Shown piece after piece: positions 44,268 through 53,058 of a DNA stretch of 64,000 nt. Within the stretch, counting starts at the first letter, position 1. Every line of letters begins with the position of its first letter. The DNA comes from Ornithinibacillus halotolerans (GTDB taxonomy: Bacteria > Bacillota > Bacilli > Bacillales > Amphibacillaceae): assembly GCF_014637405.1 (NCBI RefSeq), contig NZ_BMEY01000014.1, positions 1-64,000 of the forward strand, written 5' to 3'. The position numbers and the translations under genes were made by a program. A model generated the notes under the pieces. It ran no database searches. It had not been told where the DNA came from and saw only the letters and a list, made by a program, of their open reading frames with translations.

Positions 44268-45026
44268 TCATATTTTCAACCATGTCAAATATGCTTGAAT
44301 TATGTCATCTCCAAAAAAATAAGTAAGCAATGTTGCTACCACAATATATGGTCCAAATGGAACAGGTTGTTTTCTTTTAATAATTCTAAACAAGATTAGT
44401 AATATCCCAATTACACTTCCAAACAAACAGGAGAGAAAAAATGCTATAAGTACTTTTTCAAGTCCTAAGACGATTCCAAGTACACCAAATAGCTTCATAT
44501 CTCCAGCCCCCATACCACCACGGCTTACTATGATAATGAGTGCAATGATTCCCATTCCTGCTGCCGCTCCAACTAATGGAGACCACCATGGCTCTAATGG
44601 TGCTATAAAACTTAGAATCACAAAGAATGGTAAGAAGAATAGTAAAATTTTGTTCGGTATAAGCATATACTTCATATCTGTGACGAATACAATTACACAT
44701 AGGGAAACAAGAAATAGCGCTTTCAACAATTCAAAATTAAAACCTATCATTATATAGCTCCATGCAAATAATATTCCCGTAAGTAATTCAATCACAGGAT
44801 ACATATATGATATTTTCATATCGCAGTTCCGGCATTTCCCCTTTTGCAATACAAAAGATAACACCGGTATTAACTCATACCAGGCTAGTTCACGGCGACA
44901 AGAAGGACATTTTGACCGATCATTCATAAAAGTTATCTTCTTTGGTACACGCAATCCAACTACATTGAAAAAGGAACCGCACGTTAAACCGATAATAAAT
45001 AAAAATAGAACTGCAAAAACTTCCAT
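44268..45026 (-). CDS. pilD: Prepilin peptidase (PilD/ComC family)
   Basis: Membrane aspartyl protease and N-methylase that processes the prepilins. It has the N-terminal zinc-binding pairs C40-x2-C43 and C65-x2-C68, a basic cytoplasmic loop, and catalytic aspartates D117 (VTDMKYMLIPN) and D176 (GAGD). About seven to eight membrane helices. The ATG at 45026 has GAGG 7 bases upstream, and the longer frame to 45077 is unlikely. 252 aa. It lies directly upstream of the pilus operon. It may also serve the competence (comG) pilins elsewhere in the genome. Confidence 0.9.
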   Translation of the reverse strand: MEVFAVLFLFIIGLTCGSFFNVVGLRVPKKITFMNDRSKCPSCRRELAWYELIPVLSFVLQKGKCRNCDMKISYMYPVIELLTGILFAWSYIMIGFNFELLKALFLVSLCVIVFVTDMKYMLIPNKILLFFLPFFVILSFIAPLEPWWSPLVGAAAGMGIIALIIIVSRGGMGAGDMKLFGVLGIVLGLEKVLIAFFLSCLFGSVIGILLILFRIIKRKQPVPFGPYIVVATLLTYFFGDDIIQAYLTWLKI

Positions 45027-45137
45027 ACCTCTACCTCTTTCGCCAAAATATGACTCCATTATATCATTTTTAGGCATATAGAACTACGTATTTAATGGAT
45101 ATTTATGGCTATTTTCTTAATATTTGTAAATAAATAA

Positions 45138-45167
45138 CCACTGTCCTATCAAATAATAGAACAGTGG
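45138..45167 (-). terminator. Terminator after the 68-aa membrane protein
   Basis: CCACTGTCCTAT (45138-45149) pairs with ATAGAACAGTGG (45156-45167) with one mismatch. A T-rich run (TTATTTATTT) follows on the minus strand. Confidence 0.65.
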
Positions 45168-45187
45168 TAGATTTTAATTGTTATCTA

Positions 45188-45394
45188 TCAGTTATAGTAG
45201 CCAAATACGTGCAATAATATGACACCAACGACTACAACACTAATCCCAATCCCAAATACTATACTTGCAGTTTTTATCTCTTTTGATTCAAACCAAGCTG
45301 AAGTGGTCACAATAATCGTGAAGATAATCCCAAAAAACAATGCTGCTAATGGATTGGTTGGTTGGATAAAATCGTTCCAGCTAAGAAAATCCAT
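45188..45394 (-). CDS. Small membrane protein (68 aa), unknown
   Basis: Two hydrophobic segments (about 15-34 and 43-64). I do not recognise the family. The ATG at 45394 follows AAAGGAG by 7 bases, which makes it a credible gene. It stands alone between ytkL and pilD and is closed by a hairpin. No link to the pilus genes can be shown. Confidence 0.65.
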   Translation of the reverse strand: MDFLSWNDFIQPTNPLAALFFGIIFTIIVTTSAWFESKEIKTASIVFGIGISVVVVGVILLHVFGYYN

Positions 45395-45422
45395 CAATAC
45401 ACTCCTTTAGCTAGAAAATCAA

Positions 45423-46103
45423 TTATAATTCCAGAACGCTCCCAGGTTGCATCACTTTTCCTTCACCAGTACGGAGGTTGGCAACAAATTTATTCGGGTC
45501 TTGCTCAATCACTGGGAACGTATTGTAATGGATGGGAACAACTACTTTTGCTTGCAACCATTCTGCTGCAACTACTGCATCCTCTGGCCCCATTGTAAAA
45601 TTATCCCCAATAGGAATAAACGCAAGATCAATATTATGCATCTCTCCATACATTTTTAAATCTGTAAATAATGCTGTGTCACCTAAGTGATAAATAGTCT
45701 TATCACTAATTGTTAAGATAACACCGGCAGGCATTCCCGTATACACAGTAGTACCATCCTCTTCTGCATAGGATGAACTATGGAAAGCTTGTGTATATTT
45801 CACTTTTCCAAATTCAAACTCATATGCTCCACCTATATTCATTCCATGAGCATTCAAACCTTTCGAACCTAAGTACACGGCTAATTCATTCGGAGCAATT
45901 ACTTGAGCATTATTCCTTTTTGCTATTTCTAACGTGTCCCCAACATGATCATTATGGCCATGAGTTAGTACAATAACATCAGCTTTTACTTCTTCAGCAT
46001 TCAAATCGCATAAACCATTTCCTGTAATGAAAGGATCAATTAGAATAGTATGATTATCTGTTTCAATTTTTACCACTGCATGACCGTGATAAGATATTTT
46101 CAT
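45423..46103 (-). CDS. ytkL: UPF0173 metal-dependent hydrolase YtkL
   Basis: Metallo-beta-lactamase-fold hydrolase of unknown substrate. The metal-binding motif THGHNDH, the following HLGD and the C-terminal PIHYNTFP are present. The start MKISYHGHA at 46103 has GAGGG about 7 bases upstream, giving 226 aa, the family size. A longer frame to 46127 is not supported. No signal peptide. Its nearest neighbours (a 68-aa membrane protein and pspA) say little about its role. Confidence 0.92.
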   Translation of the reverse strand: MKISYHGHAVVKIETDNHTILIDPFITGNGLCDLNAEEVKADVIVLTHGHNDHVGDTLEIAKRNNAQVIAPNELAVYLGSKGLNAHGMNIGGAYEFEFGKVKYTQAFHSSSYAEEDGTTVYTGMPAGVILTISDKTIYHLGDTALFTDLKMYGEMHNIDLAFIPIGDNFTMGPEDAVVAAEWLQAKVVVPIHYNTFPVIEQDPNKFVANLRTGEGKVMQPGSVLEL

Positions 46104-46185
46104 TTTTTCATCCCTCTTTCTATTCATTCTCTCATTTCTACATTCTACATTTATGTACGAATTCCTTCTTACCTAAACAATAAAA

Positions 46186-46210
46186 GACAGCATTCTTTAT
46201 AAATGCTGCC
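46186..46210 (-). terminator. Terminator after pspA
   Basis: GACAGCATT (46186-46194) pairs with AATGCTGCC (46202-46210) with one mismatch. TTTTATTG follows on the minus strand. Confidence 0.7.
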
Positions 46211-46218
46211 CTTCGTTA

Positions 46219-46884
46219 TTATTCTTTACCTAATGATTCTTTTAACGCTGCTAATTCATCATCCACATTCGAATCTAATTTTCTAAATTCATCATCTAAT
46301 GTACGACTTTGTGTCGATAGATCTTCTGTAGTTTCTGCTTCCGCTTCATAACGTAATACTTTCTCTTCCATACGCTCAAACCCACGTCTTGATTCATCGC
46401 CACCAATTGATGACATACTGCGATTAATTTTCGTACGAGTTTTTGCAGACTCTGCTCTTGCTTTTAAGGAATCTTTCTTCAGATTCATTTCTTGATATTC
46501 TTTTTTCATTTCGTCTAGCTTACTCTTTAATACTTGAGAGTCGTTGGCAGCTTGCTCATAGGATTGTTGTAATAAGTTAGCTTGATTTTCATAATCATTC
46601 TTTTCTTGCAATGCTCTTCTAGCTAGGTCATCCTCACCAGCCAGGATTGCTTTCTCTGCTTGTGACTGCCTTTTCTCAACCATTGCTTGGGCATCTTCTG
46701 CTTTACGCTTTAGAATTTTTTCATTAGCAATTTGCTTCGCTACTGCAGCCTCTGCCTCGCGAATATCTTCACCCATGTCCCGTAAAAATTGATCTAACAT
46801 TTTCACCGGATCTTCTGCTTTATCTAGCATCGCATTTAATTCAGAGCTAACAACTGTCTTCACTCTCTTAAAAAATTTAAACAT
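46219..46884 (-). CDS. pspA: PspA/IM30 family membrane-stress protein
   Basis: Peripheral ESCRT-III-like membrane protein that forms rods and rings to protect a stressed cytoplasmic membrane. The N-terminal amphipathic helix MFKFFKRVKTVVSSELNAMLD is followed by long coiled-coils (about 25-190) rich in Glu, Lys, Ala and Gln, with the family segment DPVKMLDQFLRDM. 221 aa. Start ATG 46884 has GGAGG 6 bases upstream. Bacillus has two paralogues, PspA and LiaH. This one lies outside a liaIHGFSR operon, so PspA is more likely. It is divergent from the peptidase gene. Confidence 0.88.
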   Translation of the reverse strand: MFKFFKRVKTVVSSELNAMLDKAEDPVKMLDQFLRDMGEDIREAEAAVAKQIANEKILKRKAEDAQAMVEKRQSQAEKAILAGEDDLARRALQEKNDYENQANLLQQSYEQAANDSQVLKSKLDEMKKEYQEMNLKKDSLKARAESAKTRTKINRSMSSIGGDESRRGFERMEEKVLRYEAEAETTEDLSTQSRTLDDEFRKLDSNVDDELAALKESLGKE

Positions 46885-47021
46885 AAGCACCCTCCATATA
46901 ATTTAAATTTTACTTTCTACCTTTTATACGATAAAAAAACAGAATGGTTTCATATTTTTTTTCAAAGTTGGAATTATTTCTTTGTACGTTTATAATGATA
47001 GTATTAAATGAGGTGATATGA

Positions 47022-48119
47022 ATGTCAAATAGAATGGAAGCATTAGTACAAGAACTATCCAAAAATCAATTAGACAGTATATTAATTACATCCCCAGCAA
47101 ATATCTACTATGTAAGTAATTATTATACTGATCCACATGAAAGAGTTGTTGCTGTATACGCAACGTTACATCATGATCCTATTCTCATCCTCCCAGCCAT
47201 GGAAGCAGAAGATGCAAAAGCTGCAGGATGGAGTTATGCCATGATAGATTATCATGATCACGAAAATCCTTGGGAACTATTTTTAACATTTCTAAAAGAG
47301 AATGGAAAAATACCCCAATCACTTGGTGTCGAAGAAGATTATCTATCATTAAGTAGGTATTCAAGCTTAAAAGAAATTCTTCCAAGTACAGAGATTAAAA
47401 ATGCACAAGAAGTATTAGCATTATTACGAGTAATTAAAACAACTAATGAATACGAATCTTTAAAGAAAGCTGCAGAACTTGCAGATTTCGGTATTCAAAC
47501 AGGAATTCAAGCCTTAAAAGAAGGGATTACCGAGCTTGAAGTAATTGCTGAAATTGAATACGAACTAAAAAAACAAGGTGTACAAGCTATGTCATTCTCC
47601 ACAATGGTCTTGTTCGGTGATAAAGCAGCATCTCCACACGGTACACCCGGATCACGAAAACTAGTTCCTGGAGATTTGGTTTTATTTGACCTAGGGGTAA
47701 TATATGAAGGGTATTGTTCCGATATTACAAGAACTGTTGCATATAAGTCAGTCAATGAAGAACAACAAAAAATCTATAATACCGTTTTAGAAGGTCAATT
47801 AAAAGCAATAGAAGCTTCTCTTCTTGGGAACGCAGTAGGTAATATTGATAAAGCTGCCCGCGATCATATCGAGTCTTGTGGATACGGACAATATTTTAAC
47901 CATCGAATCGGACATGGACTCGGTATCGAAACACATGAATATCCTTCGTTACATGGGAATAATACATTACCACTCCAAGAGGGAATGTGTTATACGATTG
48001 AACCTGGAATCTATGTACCTAAAGTAGCAGGAGTTCGAATTGAAGACATGATTTTCATGACTAAAGATGGTGCAGAAATATTAACGAAGTTTCCTAAGGA
48101 ATTACAGATTATTGAATAA
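47022..48119 (+). CDS. Xaa-Pro peptidase family protein (M24B)
   Basis: Cytosolic aminopeptidase P/prolidase-like enzyme that cleaves Xaa-Pro bonds in peptides. It has an N-terminal creatinase-like domain (about 1-130) and a C-terminal pita-bread domain. The dinuclear metal ligands are visible: D in LVLFDLGVIYEGYCSDITRT (both Asp), H in RIGHGLGIETHEYP, E in IEPGIYVP and E in VRIEDM. 365 aa. AGGTG precedes the ATG. It is monocistronic, with a terminator shared with the convergent ald. Confidence 0.92.
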   Translation: MSNRMEALVQELSKNQLDSILITSPANIYYVSNYYTDPHERVVAVYATLHHDPILILPAMEAEDAKAAGWSYAMIDYHDHENPWELFLTFLKENGKIPQSLGVEEDYLSLSRYSSLKEILPSTEIKNAQEVLALLRVIKTTNEYESLKKAAELADFGIQTGIQALKEGITELEVIAEIEYELKKQGVQAMSFSTMVLFGDKAASPHGTPGSRKLVPGDLVLFDLGVIYEGYCSDITRTVAYKSVNEEQQKIYNTVLEGQLKAIEASLLGNAVGNIDKAARDHIESCGYGQYFNHRIGHGLGIETHEYPSLHGNNTLPLQEGMCYTIEPGIYVPKVAGVRIEDMIFMTKDGAEILTKFPKELQIIE

Positions 48120-48126
48120 GTATTAA

Positions 48127-48156
48127 GGGGTACTCTCTAATTTTTGAGTGTACCCC
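48127..48156. terminator. Terminator between the peptidase gene and ald
   Basis: GGGGTACTCTC (48127-48137) pairs with GAGTGTACCCC (48146-48156) with one mismatch. T5 follows on the plus strand. It is placed between convergent genes. Confidence 0.8.
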
Positions 48157-48164
48157 TTTTTATA

Positions 48165-49280
48165 TTACACGAACACATCACTTGGATCTTTATATTCTAA
48201 ACTATGAGCATCAGCTACTGCTTTATAGGTGACATAGCCACCCATTGTATTTAATCCTTTTAGTAAGGCTGGATTACTCACACATGCGTCACGATAACCT
48301 TTATTAGCAATTTGAAGTGCATAAGGAATGGTTACATTCGTTAATCCTATCGTTGCGGTTCTTGGTACTCCACCTGGCATATTTGCAACGGAATAATGTA
48401 GCACACCGTGTTTCGTATAGGTTGGATTGTCATGGGTCGTAATTCGGTCACTTGTTTCAAAAATTCCGCCTTGATCAATCGCCACATCAACGATTACAGA
48501 GCCCTCTGACATTCTCTTTACCATTTCTTCGGTAACTAATTTTGGTGCTTTTGCTCCAGGGATAAGCACAGCTCCAATTACTAAATCCGATTGGGCTACA
48601 CATTCTGCTATATTCATCGGGTTTGACATCATTGTATTTATTGAAGAACCGAACGTATCATCGAGATATCGAAGCCGATCTGGATTTAAATCTAATATCG
48701 TTACATTCGCACCAAGACCAACTGCAATCTTAGCAGCATTCATTCCAACTACCCCACCACCAATAATCGTCACATTGGCACGTTTTACTCCTGGAATCCC
48801 TGCGAGTAATATACCTTTTCCACCTTTAGGTTTTTCAAGGAACTGTGCACCAATTTGAGCGGCCATTCTACCTGCAACTTCACTCATCGGAGTTAATAAT
48901 GGTAATGTACCATTTGCTGCTTGAACCGTTTCATAAGCTAATCCAATAACCTTCTTTTCTAATAACTTACGAGTTAATTCAGGCTCTGCTGCTAAATGTA
49001 AGTATGTAAATAAAATTTGTCCATCATAAAAGTAATCATATTCTTCTGGGAGTGGTTCCTTTACTTTCAAGACCATTTCCTGTGCCCAAGCATCTTTTGG
49101 ATTATTTACAATTACTGCCCCTGCATCGATATATTCTTCATCTGCAAATCCAGACCCCAATCCAGCTTCTGTTTCGATATATATTTCATGACCAGCATTT
49201 TTTAAGGTAAGTACCCCAGCTGGAGTTATAGCAACTCTATTTTCATTATTTTTAATTTCCTTTGGAATCCCGATCTTCAA
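48165..49280 (-). CDS. ald: Alanine dehydrogenase
   Basis: NAD-dependent reversible deamination of L-alanine to pyruvate and ammonia, needed for alanine use and normal sporulation in B. subtilis. The N-terminus [19 protein letters not shown], catalytic regions ([11 protein letters not shown]-like, [19 protein letters not shown]) and the NAD motif [15 protein letters not shown] are clear. The TTG at 49280 is chosen because AAGG lies 8 bases upstream and the product aligns with B. subtilis Ald. The GTG at 49289 is too close. 371 aa. AT-rich upstream DNA with a TATAAT (49319-49324) is a probable promoter. Confidence 0.94.
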   Translation of the reverse strand: MKIGIPKEIKNNENRVAITPAGVLTLKNAGHEIYIETEAGLGSGFADEEYIDAGAVIVNNPKDAWAQEMVLKVKEPLPEEYDYFYDGQILFTYLHLAAEPELTRKLLEKKVIGLAYETVQAANGTLPLLTPMSEVAGRMAAQIGAQFLEKPKGGKGILLAGIPGVKRANVTIIGGGVVGMNAAKIAVGLGANVTILDLNPDRLRYLDDTFGSSINTMMSNPMNIAECVAQSDLVIGAVLIPGAKAPKLVTEEMVKRMSEGSVIVDVAIDQGGIFETSDRITTHDNPTYTKHGVLHYSVANMPGGVPRTATIGLTNVTIPYALQIANKGYRDACVSNPALLKGLNTMGGYVTYKAVADAHSLEYKDPSDVFV

Positions 49281-49368
49281 TTGGAACACCTTCCCTTTTA
49301 TAAATTGTAACCCTCTACATTATAATTAATATTTAATATTAATACTATTATTAACATACTGTAAAATG

Positions 49369-49408
49369 AATAAACAACCTACCTTATTTCTAAGATAGAT
49401 TGTTTATT
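49369..49408 (-). terminator. Terminator after the 51-aa gene
   Basis: AATAAACAACCTACCTT pairs imperfectly with AAGATAGATTGTTTATT. A T-rich tail follows on the minus strand. Confidence 0.6.
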
Positions 49409-49417
49409 AAACCTATA

Positions 49418-49573
49418 TTAATTTTTACGATTATTAAATGTCCATATACTTTTGTTATTATGCAGTTGATCTTCAACAGCACCACTTTGATAACTCTCAA
49501 AGAGCTGGTTTTTTACAGCGGATACACCACTTGGGTCTTCCACTAATTTGTGTTTATTATTTTTCTTAGCCAT
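49418..49573 (-). CDS. Small hydrophilic protein (51 aa), unknown
   Basis: An open frame of 51 codons with an excellent ribosome site: GGAGGTGATTCC directly before the ATG at 49573. The product begins MAKKNNKHKLVEDPSGVSAV and ends IWTFNNRKN. It is hydrophilic with no Cys and no membrane segment. Small Asn/Gln-rich proteins of this kind in Bacilli are often sporulation-linked, but I cannot assign a family. It lies between ald and the stress-protein gene, on the ald strand, and has its own terminator. Confidence 0.75.
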   Translation of the reverse strand: MAKKNNKHKLVEDPSGVSAVKNQLFESYQSGAVEDQLHNNKSIWTFNNRKN

Positions 49574-49637
49574 GGAATCACCTCCATTTATAGTTTGTAC
49601 TTAATTTGTCATTAAAAGCATGGCTAGTTTTACCAAA

Positions 49638-49651
49638 TGAAAGCGTTTTTA
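49638..49651 (+). promoter_or_regulatory. Candidate cre (CcpA) site upstream of the stress-protein gene
   Basis: TGAAAGCGTTTTTA matches the cre consensus at all but one position. It lies immediately before a TATAAT (49655-49660), inside the promoter of the universal stress gene, so CcpA would act as a repressor there. Confidence 0.45.
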
Positions 49652-49690
49652 CGTTATAATTAAATTGTACTTAAGAAAGGGGAGAATAAA

Positions 49691-50125
49691 ATGAATACCG
49701 AATATAAAAATATTTTAGTAGCCATTGATGGGTCGAAAGCTTCTGAAAATGCATTTAACAAAGCATTAGACATTGTGAAAAGAAATAATGCTCATTTAAT
49801 TATTGCACATGTTATTGAGTATCGTTCGTTTGCTTATGCTGATTCCTATAATGGAACATTAGCAGAACAAGCTGAAGAATATGCAAAAGATCTTGTCGAC
49901 AGTTATGTGGAGAGTGCAACTGAAGTCGGAATTACAAATATCTCCCGTTGTATTGAATATGGTTCACCGAAAGTGAAGATTACGAAAGATATACCGAAAT
50001 TGTTTGAAATTGATTTAATTATTTGTGGTGCTACAGGAATGAATGCAGTGGAACGTTTTTTAATTGGAAGTGTTTCAGAAGGCATTACAAGATATGCACC
50101 ATGTGATGTATTGGTTGTTAGATAA
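49691..50125 (+). CDS. Universal stress protein (UspA family)
   Basis: Cytosolic alpha/beta ATP-binding-type Usp domain. The N-terminal strand NILVAIDGSKASENAF and the C-terminal nucleotide motif GATGMNAVERFLIGSVSEGI (G-x2-G-x9-G-S pattern) are both intact, so ATP binding is likely. 144 aa, single domain. AAAGGGGAG precedes the ATG. It is next to ackA, but convergent and separated by a terminator. The stress signal is unknown. Confidence 0.93.
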   Translation: MNTEYKNILVAIDGSKASENAFNKALDIVKRNNAHLIIAHVIEYRSFAYADSYNGTLAEQAEEYAKDLVDSYVESATEVGITNISRCIEYGSPKVKITKDIPKLFEIDLIICGATGMNAVERFLIGSVSEGITRYAPCDVLVVR

Positions 50126-50132
50126 AGAAAAT

Positions 50133-50171
50133 AAAAAAGGTTTTGGTGTTTAATTACACCAAAACCTTTTT
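50133..50171. terminator. Bidirectional terminator between the stress-protein gene and ackA
   Basis: AAAAAAGGTTTTGGTGT (50133-50149) pairs with ACACCAAAACCTTTTT (50156-50171). A- and T-tracts on both sides let it serve both convergent genes. Confidence 0.85.
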
Positions 50172-50173
50172 CT

Positions 50174-51361
50174 TTATTTAGAAAGTCTTACTGTATCTCT
50201 TGCTATCATTACTTCTTCGTTTGTTGGGATGACCATTACTTTTACTGGGGAATGTGGGTAGCTAATGAACTTTTCTTTCCCTCTTGCTGTTTGATTTAAC
50301 ATTGGATCCCAATAAATTCCCATGAATTCTAAACCATTTAAAACTTTTGCTCGAATAACATCACTATTTTCTCCGACACCTGCCGTGAAAATAACTGCAT
50401 CTAATCCAGACATTCTTGCAGCATAAGAGCCAATATATTTATGGATTCTTGCGGCAAACACATCTAGTGCTAATTCAGCACGTTCATTCGATTGCGCCTG
50501 TTCTTCTATATCTCTTAAATCACTTGAGAACCCAGATAAGGCAAGCATACCACTTTCTTTATTTAAAACATTCACTACTTCTTCCGCTGTCTTTCCTGTT
50601 TTTTCCATAATATAAGGGATTAAAGCTGGGTCAATATTACCTGAACGGGTTCCCATAGTTACTCCTGCTAATGGTGTGAAGCCCATAGAAGTATCGATGG
50701 ACTTACCACCTTTAATTGCAGCAACACTTGCCCCATTTCCTAAGTGACAAGAGATTAAACGTAATTCTTCAATTGGCTTATCCAACATTTCCGCAGCTCG
50801 TTGAGACACATATTTATGTGATGTGCCATGGAAGCCATATTTTCGAATACCATATTTCTTATAATACTCAAATGGCAAACTATACAAATAAGCACTTGGT
50901 GCCATCGTTTGGTGAAAGGCTGTGTCGAACACAACTACCATCGGGATATTAGGTAAAATCTCCTTAAACGCACGAATTCCTGTTAAGTTTGCCGGATTGT
51001 GAAGAGGTGCAAGTTCTGACACTTCCTCAATTTCCTTAATTACTTCATCTGTAACTAAAACTGAATCATTAAATTTCTCTCCACCATGTACTACTCGGTG
51101 TCCAACTGCATCAATCTCCTCAAGGGACTGAATAACTCCTGATTGAGTTAGTTTTGCTAGCAGCATTTCAACTGCAACTTCATGATTCGGGATATTCGTA
51201 GTAGTTTTATCTTTATTCTCATTTATTTCAATTGTAAATATAGATTCAGGTAAGCCAATTCTTTCTACTAATCCTTTCGCTACTACTGTTTCTGCTGGCA
51301 TTTGAATGAGTTGAAACTTTAATGAAGAACTCCCAGCATTGATTGCTAAAACATTTTTCAC
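50174..51361 (-). CDS. ackA: Acetate kinase
   Basis: Interconverts acetyl phosphate and acetate with ATP formation, part of overflow metabolism. The ASKHA-fold signatures are clear: N-terminal [53 protein letters not shown] and [10 protein letters not shown]. 395 aa. The GTG start at 51361 follows AGGAG by 9 bases. It is the last gene of tpx-ytxK-ackA, with a terminator after tpx and a 6-base gap after ytxK. In B. subtilis CcpA activates ackA. I did not find a convincing cre upstream of ytxK/ackA. Confidence 0.96.
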   Translation of the reverse strand: MKNVLAINAGSSSLKFQLIQMPAETVVAKGLVERIGLPESIFTIEINENKDKTTTNIPNHEVAVEMLLAKLTQSGVIQSLEEIDAVGHRVVHGGEKFNDSVLVTDEVIKEIEEVSELAPLHNPANLTGIRAFKEILPNIPMVVVFDTAFHQTMAPSAYLYSLPFEYYKKYGIRKYGFHGTSHKYVSQRAAEMLDKPIEELRLISCHLGNGASVAAIKGGKSIDTSMGFTPLAGVTMGTRSGNIDPALIPYIMEKTGKTAEEVVNVLNKESGMLALSGFSSDLRDIEEQAQSNERAELALDVFAARIHKYIGSYAARMSGLDAVIFTAGVGENSDVIRAKVLNGLEFMGIYWDPMLNQTARGKEKFISYPHSPVKVMVIPTNEEVMIARDTVRLSK

Positions 51362-51367
51362 GGTTGT

Positions 51368-52360
51368 TCACTCCTGTTGTTCATGATATTCTACAAACCA
51401 ATTATTCATTTTCCCTAGGATATCTTCCATTGCACGGGAATTTTTTAATGATGGAAGTTGTGCTAATAATGGTTGTTTAGGTCCTTCTGTATTGTTCCCT
51501 TTCTTTTGCAGGATTAAAATACATTTTGCATTTTTCTTAGACTGGAATGCACTATCTGGTAACTGGATAACCCCAATGATATGTGCATTTTTCTGAATAA
51601 ATGCGTGAAACTTATCAGAACCTTCTCCATCAAAAATAAAATTAGGAACCATTAATACTAAATAACCACCTGGATTCGTATAATTCATGCTTTGTTCAAT
51701 AAATAATAAATGAGAGAAGGAATGTCCTTCCTCTGCTTTTAATTCAAACGTACTCGCACGAATATCATCTGGATAATAGCCAACTGGTAAATCCGAGACA
51801 ATTAAATCAACTGGATCTAATAAAAACGGACGAAGACTATCTTGATGGAAAAATTCAATCGTTGTTTTTTGTAAATTTGCACTTACTAGAGCTAGTTGTA
51901 ACAATGTAGGATCTACTTCACTAGCGTATGCTTCTGTTTCTTTTTCTAATTGCGAAATTACGGTTGTTAATAAATTCCCAGTCCCTGATGCTGGATCAAA
52001 GACTCTCACCTGTTTGTAATTTACCATTAGTTTTTGTGCTATATATCCTATAACTAGCCCAATTGCTTCTGGTGTAATCAAGTGTTGCTGTTGTGTATTA
52101 TCTTTCATACCTTTTAGAATAGAGAATTGGATCGCTTTTCTTATTTCCGATGTGTCATATTCTTCTAACTTGATCTTCTCTATTGCATTATGTAATTTAT
52201 GAGTTAGTATGTCATCAAGTGACTCATCCGCCCCTTGGAAAAATAATGTTTCAAGTGTGATAATTAAACTATCTAAATAAGGCTCATGTAAATGGCTCTC
52301 AATTGTCTTTGTAGTTTCGTCCATCCATTCAAATAAATACTCAACCTTCGTTTTTTCCAT
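51368..52360 (-). CDS. ytxK: Class I SAM-dependent methyltransferase (YtxK)
   Basis: N6-adenine DNA methylase-like protein. It has an N-terminal helical region, SAM motif I VFDPASGTGNLL and a motif IV that reads SDLPVGYY instead of NPPY/DPPY, so classical base methylation is doubtful. The ATG at 52360 has GGAGG 7 bases upstream and gives 330 aa like B. subtilis YtxK. A longer frame adds 42 unlikely hydrophobic residues. It is 6 bases upstream of ackA, a pairing conserved in Bacillus. The role is unknown; there is no restriction partner nearby. Confidence 0.88.
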   Translation of the reverse strand: MEKTKVEYLFEWMDETTKTIESHLHEPYLDSLIITLETLFFQGADESLDDILTHKLHNAIEKIKLEEYDTSEIRKAIQFSILKGMKDNTQQQHLITPEAIGLVIGYIAQKLMVNYKQVRVFDPASGTGNLLTTVISQLEKETEAYASEVDPTLLQLALVSANLQKTTIEFFHQDSLRPFLLDPVDLIVSDLPVGYYPDDIRASTFELKAEEGHSFSHLLFIEQSMNYTNPGGYLVLMVPNFIFDGEGSDKFHAFIQKNAHIIGVIQLPDSAFQSKKNAKCILILQKKGNNTEGPKQPLLAQLPSLKNSRAMEDILGKMNNWFVEYHEQQE

Positions 52361-52451
52361 AGTCATTCCTCCGTTCATCGAACCTGTTATATTGTACCAA
52401 ATCATAGGTGAACTGTACAAAATAATGTTTATAACAGATTTAAACAAATAA

Positions 52452-52481
52452 TAAAAGCCTCCCTCATTTAGGAGACTTTTA
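52452..52481 (-). terminator. Terminator after tpx
   Basis: TAAAAGCCTCC (52452-52462) pairs with GGAGACTTTTA (52471-52481) with one mismatch. TTATT follows on the minus strand. It lies 5 bases after the tpx stop. Confidence 0.65.
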
Positions 52482-52485
52482 TACA

Positions 52486-52986
52486 TTATTCGGCTTTTCT
52501 TGCTGCTTCTAGAGCTTTATCATAGTCTGGATGGTTCGTCACTTCATTAACATATTCTACATATGTAACCTTATCATTGGAATCAACAACAAAGATAGAA
52601 CGAGCTAACAAACGCAATTCTTTTATTAACACGCCATAATTCTCACCAAAGTTACCTTCTCTATGATCGGAAAGTAAATTCAAACTCTCGACATTGTTTA
52701 CTTCACGCCAACGCTTTTGAGCAAAAGGTAAATCCATACTAACCGTTAAAACTTGTACATTTTCTAACTGTTTTGCTTCTTCGTTGAAACGATTTGTTTG
52801 AATAGAGCATACTCCAGTATCAATCGAAGGAACTACACTTATTAATTTAATCTTCCCTTTGTAATCTGAAAGAGTTTTTTCTTCTAGATCATTATTTAAC
52901 ACTGTAAAATCTGGTGCCTGATCCCCTACTTTTAACTCGCTACCTAATAATGTAACCGGATCTCCACCAAAAGTAACTTGTACCAT
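52486..52986 (-). CDS. tpx: Thiol peroxidase Tpx lacking the resolving cysteine
   Basis: Atypical 2-Cys peroxiredoxin that reduces peroxides with thioredoxin. The peroxidatic C60 lies in the normal motif PSIDTGVCSIQTN, with the thioredoxin-like DYKGKIKLISVVPS. The resolving cysteine found at about position 94 (DLPFAQKRWC in relatives) is here R94 (DLPFAQKRWREVN), and C60 is the only cysteine in 166 aa. The enzyme must therefore act as a 1-Cys form or use another thiol. AGGAG lies about 10 bases before the ATG. It is upstream of ytxK-ackA, as in B. subtilis. Confidence 0.93.
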   Translation of the reverse strand: MVQVTFGGDPVTLLGSELKVGDQAPDFTVLNNDLEEKTLSDYKGKIKLISVVPSIDTGVCSIQTNRFNEEAKQLENVQVLTVSMDLPFAQKRWREVNNVESLNLLSDHREGNFGENYGVLIKELRLLARSIFVVDSNDKVTYVEYVNEVTNHPDYDKALEAARKAE

Positions 52987-53058
52987 ATTACTCCTCCCTT
53001 TCCTGAGTGATTAATTCTATTATAGTAAATTTATCCTCTAATTACCAAGTCTTGTGAA

